The translations under genes and the position numbers were made by a program. Of a stretch of 64,000 nucleotides of DNA, positions 58,074 to 64,000 are shown in pieces. The DNA comes from Deltaproteobacteria bacterium (GTDB lineage: Bacteria; Desulfobacterota; Binatia; HRBIN30; JACQVA1). The stretch covers positions 192,951 to 256,950 of the forward strand of contig JACOST010000028.1 of NCBI GenBank assembly GCA_016178705.1, written 5' to 3'. The notes under the pieces were generated by a model. The model was not told the origin of the DNA and searched no databases. It saw nothing but the letters and a program-made list of their open reading frames with translations. Each line of letters opens with the position of its first letter. Position 1 is the stretch's first letter.

Positions 58074-59960
58074 ATGGGTGAATCAGCGCGATGTGGGGAT
58101 TCTCGCTGGGTCAGGCTGTTGGCTGCGGTGGCGTTGGCAGTCGCGATGGTCGGCGGCGCCACGCGGCCGGGGCACGCCACCATCAAGTATGGGGCGATGC
58201 AGGTCTCAGGCAGCTTCGAGGCGCAGAACTTGGCGCGCGATCCGTCGCCGACCGAGTTTCACTTCATCCAGCAACGCAATACCTTCCGATTGCGAATCGA
58301 CTGGGACTGGGTGCAGAACGGCAACTTCCTCGACAAGGTCAACGTCCCGTTCGCCGAGTCTTCGAAACTCTTCATGCTCTATCGCGGTGTCTACGATAGC
58401 TTCTACGACATCGCGCCGACCGAGAACCAGATCGGCCAGACGATATTCGACGACAAGGTCGGCGGTCCGATCGACGGTACCGGTTCGCGCTTCAACAATT
58501 CCACGCGCAGCGCCGACAAGTTCGAAAACCAGTTGCGGGAGTTCTACATCGACACCAAACTCAAGGATCTGCCGGTCAGTCTCCGTACCGGCCGGCAGCA
58601 AGTGATCTGGGGCGAGAGCGACCAGTTCCGCTTGATGGACATTTGGAACCCGCTGGATACCACGTGGCACTTCCAACAAGAGTCGTGGGACAACATCCGC
58701 ATCGCCACCTGGCTGGCCAAAGCCTTGTGGGATGTCGGCGATGTTGGTCCGTTCTCCAACACGTTTGTCGAAGTCGTCTACAACCCGTTTGATTTCCAGC
58801 CTGGCGCGAAGGTCGACTTTTTGCCGCGACCCTGGGCGCTGCCGTTTCCAGATCCGCTGCGCGGCGGACAGGTGCAGTACGACCCAAGGATCAACCGGTA
58901 CGTCTCACCCACGTTCAATTTGGAAGGCACGAGCCTGCGCAAGGGAGCGTTCCAGCGCAACCCGGCGGACGCCAGTGAGATCGGTACGCGGGTGCACGCG
59001 GTGACACCACAGGGCCTCGAGTTTTCGCTGAACTACTTGTACGGCCGCGGCCGCGGTGTCGGCGCCGCGTCGCCGTTCGCCGTCAAGATTCACTCGATTA
59101 CAACGAACGGGCACGGTCAAAGCGCACTTGGAATGCCGATCGAGGATGCGAAGTTTCTGGGCAAGAGTGTATACCCGGTCGCTGTGGATGCTGAAGTAAT
59201 CCACCCATACATGCACATCTTTGGCCTTACGGGGAACTACTTCGAAGGTGACTTTACGCAAGCCGTCTTCCGCTTTGAAAGCGCGTACGTGATGGGTGAG
59301 CCGTTCCAGACCACGGACCCAAGCAAGCGCGTCACGGTCACGAACGAGGATGGTGTTTCCAGCGGAACACTGGCTCCGATCGGGTTCGAACAACGCGATG
59401 TGTGGGCCGGGATGATCGGCTTCGACCGCCCGACCTGGATTCGCTGGCTTAATTCGAAGGCCACCTGGTTCCTCACCGGCCAAGCGTTTTGGAACTACAC
59501 GACCGGCGCGAACGTCGATCAGCTGGTCGGCAACAACAGCGCCGGCGACTCTCCGTACTTCACGCCGAAGGCGGGTCAGCCTGGCTCGAACACGCAAGGC
59601 CTCGGTGTCTGGCAGGGCGGTCAATTCAACGGTTTCACCGAGCGACTCCAGGATGCTTCGGTCGCCGGCAACGGCGATAACATCCGCCGCTGGGAGAGTT
59701 TGATCACGATCGCGGGCACCAGCTTCTACCGCGGTGGGACCATTGTGCCGTTCATTGCCGACGCGTTCGATCCCGTCAATATGAACGACGAGTTCCTCTA
59801 CAACCTCGATTGGTTCGCGACCAACGATCTGATCTTCAGCTTACAACAGAAATTCTTCACCGCGTTCGGGCGCACCGTGCCGAGCAACGACCCGTGGTTC
59901 GCCGGCGGCCGATTCACTCGCCGCGATGAGACGGGGGTGAAAGTCACATATCAGTTCTAA
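58074..59960 (+). CDS. DUF1302 outer-membrane beta-barrel protein
   Basis: The 628-residue protein has a signal peptide (LLAAVALAVAMVGGA...GHA) and alternating beta-strand pattern typical of DUF1302: QRNTFRLRIDWDW, LREFYIDTKLKDLPVSLRTGRQQVIWGESDQFRLMDIWNPLD, and ends in VTYQF with a terminal aromatic as in porins. Proteins of this family occur beside hydrocarbon, sterol or lipid catabolism genes and are proposed to be outer-membrane channels; function here is not defined. A strong ribosome-binding site (AAGGAGGGG) precedes the ATG. A hairpin terminator follows. Confidence 0.9.
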   Translation: MGESARCGDSRWVRLLAAVALAVAMVGGATRPGHATIKYGAMQVSGSFEAQNLARDPSPTEFHFIQQRNTFRLRIDWDWVQNGNFLDKVNVPFAESSKLFMLYRGVYDSFYDIAPTENQIGQTIFDDKVGGPIDGTGSRFNNSTRSADKFENQLREFYIDTKLKDLPVSLRTGRQQVIWGESDQFRLMDIWNPLDTTWHFQQESWDNIRIATWLAKALWDVGDVGPFSNTFVEVVYNPFDFQPGAKVDFLPRPWALPFPDPLRGGQVQYDPRINRYVSPTFNLEGTSLRKGAFQRNPADASEIGTRVHAVTPQGLEFSLNYLYGRGRGVGAASPFAVKIHSITTNGHGQSALGMPIEDAKFLGKSVYPVAVDAEVIHPYMHIFGLTGNYFEGDFTQAVFRFESAYVMGEPFQTTDPSKRVTVTNEDGVSSGTLAPIGFEQRDVWAGMIGFDRPTWIRWLNSKATWFLTGQAFWNYTTGANVDQLVGNNSAGDSPYFTPKAGQPGSNTQGLGVWQGGQFNGFTERLQDASVAGNGDNIRRWESLITIAGTSFYRGGTIVPFIADAFDPVNMNDEFLYNLDWFATNDLIFSLQQKFFTAFGRTVPSNDPWFAGGRFTRRDETGVKVTYQF

Positions 59961-59987
59961 GCGATACGACCGAAGCGCTGCGAGTTG

Positions 59988-60016
59988 CGAGGGCCGACAC
60001 ATGGTGTCGGCCCTCG
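59988..60016. terminator. Bidirectional hairpin between convergent genes
   Basis: CGAGGGCCGACAC-ATG-GTGTCGGCCCTCG is a perfect 13-base-pair stem with a 3-base loop. It lies 27 bases after the DUF1302 stop and 16 bases before the end of the convergent gene; T-tracts are weak. Confidence 0.7.
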
Positions 60017-60032
60017 GCGTTTGTGGCCCTCG

Positions 60033-60833
60033 CTACGCGATGCGAACAGTGATGCCGATGCTACGCGCGCACGCTGCCAGCGCGTCGCGAAAGTTAGCGT
60101 AGGGCTCACCGGCCGCTTCCCACCATTCGTCGCCGGCTTCGCTGCCCAGTACCAGCGTGAACGGGGCAACCAGACATGCTGTGTAGGCGCGCAATGTGGT
60201 TTCGTCCTCGGCTTGAAAGATCGCGATGTCGCACGCCCTCAGATCGAGCGCGAGCGTGATCGGCGCGTCGAGCGTCTCTCGCTCCTCGGCGAGGCTGAGC
60301 ATCGGTAGCGCCAGTTCCCACCAGTCGTCGCTCGCCGGTTCGGGCCGAATGCCGTCGCGACAGGCGGCGATCTTCTCCGCCGCGTCCGCTACGGTCAGAA
60401 ACGGTCGTCCGCCGGGCCGATGCCGTCGCGGCGCTGCGACGGAAACGGCGTAGTGCAGTTCGTGTGGGAGCAGTGTGACCGCGCGGAGACCCGCAAAGAC
60501 CTGCGGGAGGAGCCGCGCGAGTGCGGCGCGGTCGTCGCGCTGAAAGGCGTCGATGGCGGACACCACGGGCGCGCTGGTGCGCAGGTCTTCGAGCGCGCCT
60601 CCCCACCGCGCGGTGAGCGTCTGCAACTCCGCCGCCGTGCGCTCGATCGCCGGCCACGCGAGCGTGCCGCCGCGCAGATCGTGACGCAGATGGCTGCCGA
60701 GTTCGCTCATGCGGGGCAGCAACTCGTGCTCGGCGCGTTCGCGCAGCGGTGCGAACAGCACGGCCACTTCGTACAGCCGCGCCAGATCGCGCATGGCGGT
60801 CTCCAACGCAATCAGTTGCGCCGCCGGTGTCAT
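60033..60833 (-). CDS. Unknown soluble protein
   Basis: I do not recognise this 266-residue protein. The N-terminal half is helical (QLIALETAMRDLARLYEVAVLF, AIERTAAELQTLTARW, ALARLLPQVFAGLRAV), followed by a possible beta region (ITLALDLRACDIAIFQAED, LVAPFTLVLGSEAGDEWWEAAG) and a last helix. No signal peptide or membrane segment. It starts 16 bases before the end of the phosphoesterase gene on the same strand and may be its downstream partner. Confidence 0.65.
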   Translation of the reverse strand: MTPAAQLIALETAMRDLARLYEVAVLFAPLRERAEHELLPRMSELGSHLRHDLRGGTLAWPAIERTAAELQTLTARWGGALEDLRTSAPVVSAIDAFQRDDRAALARLLPQVFAGLRAVTLLPHELHYAVSVAAPRRHRPGGRPFLTVADAAEKIAACRDGIRPEPASDDWWELALPMLSLAEERETLDAPITLALDLRACDIAIFQAEDETTLRAYTACLVAPFTLVLGSEAGDEWWEAAGEPYANFRDALAACARSIGITVRIA

Positions 60834-60849
60834 GCTTACAAATCAGAAA

Positions 60850-63800
60850 CTACAAACCCGAAACCATAGACCGTTTCCGTTGCATGGCCGCGCCGCCGAG
60901 GATGAGCAGGGTGACGAAGGCAAGGGTGAGCATCACAGCGAGGTGTTTTTCGCGCTCGAAGCGTTCACCCACATGGGCGAGCCAGAGCACGCGCGACAGT
61001 TCCGGCCCGGCTTCGTCGTAGTCTGAGAGATTGAGGCCGCTGGAGACTTCGGCGGCTTCGCGCAGATACGCGTTGCCGGCGTCCACTGCCGATGGATTGA
61101 CTTCGGCCGCCACGGCCGAGGAGAGCGCCGTGTACGGCGTGAAGTCGGGTGTGGTCGTGAAATAGTCACGCATGTCGGTGGTATAGCGGTCGTACTGGGA
61201 TTGCGGGCCGACGCCGAGCAGCAGTTCCATCGTCTTCAGCATGCTGACGTTGGAATGGTGAACGTGCGACAGGAAGCCGTGCTTGATGTACGGTCCGATC
61301 GCCAAGTCGATGGTGCGATGCGCCGACACGTGATCCTGGGCGTCCTGCGCGTCGTCCTCGCTGATGAAAATCGCCATGTCGTTCCAAAACGGGCTATGAC
61401 TGAGCGCGTCGATGACCATGCCCAGGCCACGGTCGTTGTCGGCGACTGCCGCGCGGGGCGTCGGCATGTTGGGCGTCGCTCCGAAGGTGTGATCGTTGGG
61501 CAACCAGATGAAGAGGAACTGCGGTAGTTCGCCACTCGTGGTGTACTGATCGAGTTCATCGATGAACAGCCGTGCCCGTTGGACATCGGTCTTGTCGGGC
61601 AGAATGTTCGACGGATAGTCGAGTTTGAAGTTCGGCCACACCTCGTTCTTCAAGATGTCGACGTTGATGCCGGCGGCGCTCAGCGCCGCGACATCTCCGG
61701 CGAAAATCAGGCCGGCATTGGCGGCGAGATTGCTCACGCTGCCGGCGGCTTGTACCAACTTGGAGAACAGACCCTGGACCCCTCCACCGTTCTTTCCAGC
61801 TTCGAGCCGTGACAGCAGCGCGAAGGCCTCCCCGTAGACCCGGAACGGAACCTGTTCGCGATCCATCAGCTCGAAGATGTAGCCGGCTTTGGAAAAGCCT
61901 TCCTGTCCGGTCTGCGCCATCGCGTCGGAGATACCGCCGCCGTTGTAGTTGAACGGCCACGTTTTTTCGGTCCAGTCGGTGTCGTTGCCTTGGTCGGTCC
62001 ATTCGTGCCCAGGGATCGAGACTTCGGCGTCGCAATAGAAGTTGTCGCCGGTGGCGAACTGACGCGCGAGTGCGTGATGATTCGGCGTGACGTCGTCGCC
62101 GAACAACGTCAGACGACTGTCACGGCTGGCGCCCGGCAGATCGAGATCACCGAACACTTGATCGTAGGTGCGGTTCTCCTTCAGGATGAAGACCACATGC
62201 TTGATCTGTTGCGACGCGCTGCTGCCGAAGTCGGGAGGCAGTGGGTGCCCGTGTTCGAGATCGCCGTCGCCAGCATGGCCATCGACCCGTTGAACCGTAA
62301 CCGGGTCGAAGCCATTGAGCGCGCGCACCGTCGCGGTACCGGCATCGAGGTCGACGTGATCGACCCCATCGATGATCGACACGCTGCCTTTGATGATGCG
62401 GCCAATGTAGTACGGCGTGGCTCCCAGGTTCTCGTCGCTGATGTCGATCAGTTCGGCCCCGTTGCCACCGACGCCGACACCCTTGGCGTTGGCGACGTAG
62501 AGGCGCGTACCATCGTGGGTGAGTGCCAGCGCGCTCGGATACCAACCGGTGGGGATGAAGCCGAGTGACTGAAATGTGCGCGCGGCCGGATCGGCGGCGA
62601 TGACTTGGACCGCGTTGATGCCCGCGTCGGCAACATAGATACGCCGTCCGTCGGCGCTCACCGTTACCGCGTCGGGGTAGAGACCCTGCAGTCCGAGCGA
62701 AGCGCCGCCGGAGTCGAAGCGGTTCAGCTGTAGCTCCGTGGCTAGCGTAAAGGTTGCGGTGTCGATCACCGCGAGCGAGTCGAGGTTGGTGGCGGTAACG
62801 TACAGCAGCGCGCCGTCGGGGCTGAGTGTCATGGCGGTAGGATGGCTGCCGCCGAACACGGTGCGGTTGTCGATATGCGCGCTGCGGCCGATCGGAATGG
62901 ACTTCTGGAGTCGTGGCTGTGTCGGGTTGCTCAGATCGACGACGATCACCGACGAGCGCGAGAAACCGTTGGGATCGAATGGTGGCAGCGGTGCCGGAAT
63001 CAGTCCGGAGGGATTCCCATTGTTCAAACCCCACGAGGTGACGAACGCATGTTGCCCATCAGCGGCGAGCTTCACGCTGTAGGGGAAGTTGCCGAAATCA
63101 GGGCCGTGCATCGTCTCGCCGGTTTGCAGATCGACGGTCCACAACGCGTTGCTGCGCAGACCGACGACGTAGAGATAGCGCCCATCATGGCTGACGGTCA
63201 GGCCGGTCGGGAATGTACCGTCGGCCAGAGTGGCGACGACTTCCGGGGGCTGGAGTTCGCCATGTTCGAAGCGAAGGCGTTGCACCGTGTTCAAGGTGCC
63301 GTTGGGGACGAAGACTTGCTCGCCATCGGGGCTGAGCGCCAAGCCGAGATAGTGGGGCACCGGCACGCGACTCACGGTCCTCGATGCGGTTTCGATCACC
63401 TGCAGGTTGCGCTGAAAGTTGTCGTTGCCGAAGCCGTCGTTGGTGACGATCACGTGCGCTTCGTCTGGCGTGAGTGCCAGGTTGAGCGGAAACGTGTCGA
63501 TCGGCACTTGCTCGCCCATCGGCTCGACTCGGCGACCGTTGGGCAGCACGCCGCTTGCACTCGACTGCGGACCGGCGACCGCCTCGCCGGCCGGCGCCCG
63601 ATAGACCTCGATCGATGCCGGGCAAGTAGCTAGCGCAACGTTTACCGCCCGCACCAGCTCTTCCACCGTCACGAGGTGATCGCCGTTTGCATCGAGCGGA
63701 CGGCACAGCCGCAGGGCGCCACCGCTGCCCAGCGCGAGGTTCACGCCGTACACGAGTTCCTCGACCGTGACCTCGCCGTCGTCGTTGCAGTCACCGACGC

Positions 63801-63894
63801 AGAGCGCGCCGTGGGCGCGAGCGGGCAGGGCGGCGAGCAGGAGAGTGATGCCGAGCATCGTGACGAGGGGGCGGAAGGACTGAGACAAAGGCAT
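60850..63894 (-). CDS. Exported EF-hand / YncE-like propeller / phosphoesterase, C-terminally anchored
   Basis: The 1014-residue protein starts with a signal peptide, then two dockerin-like EF-hand loops (CVGDCNDDGEVTVEELV and LDANGDHLVTVEELV with paired cysteines), a YncE-type beta-propeller of about 450 residues (repeated LALSPDGxxVFV units), and a phosphoesterase domain of the phospholipase C/acid phosphatase family (HVVFILKENRTYDQVFGDL, IFISEDDAQDAQDHVSAHR). It ends with a membrane helix (AVMLTLAFVTLLILGG) and basic MQRKR tail. So it is envelope-anchored; substrate is unknown. The start at 63894 has an AGGAG site. Confidence 0.88.
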   Translation of the reverse strand: MPLSQSFRPLVTMLGITLLLAALPARAHGALCVGDCNDDGEVTVEELVYGVNLALGSGGALRLCRPLDANGDHLVTVEELVRAVNVALATCPASIEVYRAPAGEAVAGPQSSASGVLPNGRRVEPMGEQVPIDTFPLNLALTPDEAHVIVTNDGFGNDNFQRNLQVIETASRTVSRVPVPHYLGLALSPDGEQVFVPNGTLNTVQRLRFEHGELQPPEVVATLADGTFPTGLTVSHDGRYLYVVGLRSNALWTVDLQTGETMHGPDFGNFPYSVKLAADGQHAFVTSWGLNNGNPSGLIPAPLPPFDPNGFSRSSVIVVDLSNPTQPRLQKSIPIGRSAHIDNRTVFGGSHPTAMTLSPDGALLYVTATNLDSLAVIDTATFTLATELQLNRFDSGGASLGLQGLYPDAVTVSADGRRIYVADAGINAVQVIAADPAARTFQSLGFIPTGWYPSALALTHDGTRLYVANAKGVGVGGNGAELIDISDENLGATPYYIGRIIKGSVSIIDGVDHVDLDAGTATVRALNGFDPVTVQRVDGHAGDGDLEHGHPLPPDFGSSASQQIKHVVFILKENRTYDQVFGDLDLPGASRDSRLTLFGDDVTPNHHALARQFATGDNFYCDAEVSIPGHEWTDQGNDTDWTEKTWPFNYNGGGISDAMAQTGQEGFSKAGYIFELMDREQVPFRVYGEAFALLSRLEAGKNGGGVQGLFSKLVQAAGSVSNLAANAGLIFAGDVAALSAAGINVDILKNEVWPNFKLDYPSNILPDKTDVQRARLFIDELDQYTTSGELPQFLFIWLPNDHTFGATPNMPTPRAAVADNDRGLGMVIDALSHSPFWNDMAIFISEDDAQDAQDHVSAHRTIDLAIGPYIKHGFLSHVHHSNVSMLKTMELLLGVGPQSQYDRYTTDMRDYFTTTPDFTPYTALSSAVAAEVNPSAVDAGNAYLREAAEVSSGLNLSDYDEAGPELSRVLWLAHVGERFEREKHLAVMLTLAFVTLLILGGAAMQRKRSMVSGL

Positions 63895-64000
63895 CGCAAA
63901 TCTCCTACGTGTTGATGGCGTAACGAAGCCGCCAGCCTGCGTCAAATGAAAACTGCGAGTCGAGGAAAACTTGAGGGCCCGAGGGAAATCCGTTACCGTG

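Overview
The window is a GC-rich, densely packed bacterial chromosome segment. Both glutaminyl- and glutamyl-tRNA synthetase are present, with F420-type luciferase-like oxidoreductase, cytochrome P450, SCP2-type thiolase-like protein, a DUF1302 outer-membrane barrel, dockerin-like EF-hands on a secreted phosphoesterase, a PPi-type phosphofructokinase and many cyclase/AAA/TPR proteins. This mix suggests an uncultured Gram-negative from the former Deltaproteobacteria or Binatota (Desulfobacterota_B). That placement is inference from gene content; no rRNA is present.

Layout. 1-4319: tail of a cyclic-nucleotide-binding protein, a metallophosphoesterase and cyclase paralog A. 4365-7677: LLM oxidoreductase, a GT-C-like membrane protein and a stand-alone Prim-Pol domain. 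7798-12486: the stress operon prkA-yeaH-spoVR. 12895-15863: lipoprotein hydrolase plus DUF4105 protein. 16304-19916: STAS protein, arylsulfatase and a HAD-2H fusion, divergent from a sigma-54 regulator (20071-21672). 21690-24855: a duplicated ftsH start region flanking a Phd/PIN toxin-antitoxin pair, then ftsH. 24867-33472: pfk, AIR-synthase-like protein, a sigma-70 factor, cytochrome c, glnS and small unknown proteins. 33501-54378: cyclase island, below. 54611-63894: thiolase-like protein, two tRNAs with gltX, the DUF1302 porin and a YncE/phosphoesterase.

The most striking part is the cyclase island. A P450 fused to a C-terminal cyclic-nucleotide-binding domain is followed on the same strand by four cyclase-family genes, each overlapping the next by 4 bases (F, E, G, H), then a CopG/PIN toxin-antitoxin pair, then cyclase C. 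Cyclase B lies about 1.7 kb further on, beside another toxin-antitoxin pair. Full-length members have zinc ribbons, a class III cyclase domain, a STAND/AAA ATPase and TPR-like repeats. In B, C, E and F the cyclase domain keeps its metal aspartates but has Gln and Gly where A has the usual Lys and Asn. The joints between zinc ribbon and cyclase are built from short, reiterated, paralog-specific DNA words, and paralog A carries several palindromic inserts in frame. I propose a cyclic-nucleotide (or nucleotide-sensing) island with a directly linked P450 effector; this is untested inference.

The same short-word repeat style recurs between genes (4324, 10444, 15986, 52491, 56238). Two of three PIN toxins are frameshifted at C-runs.
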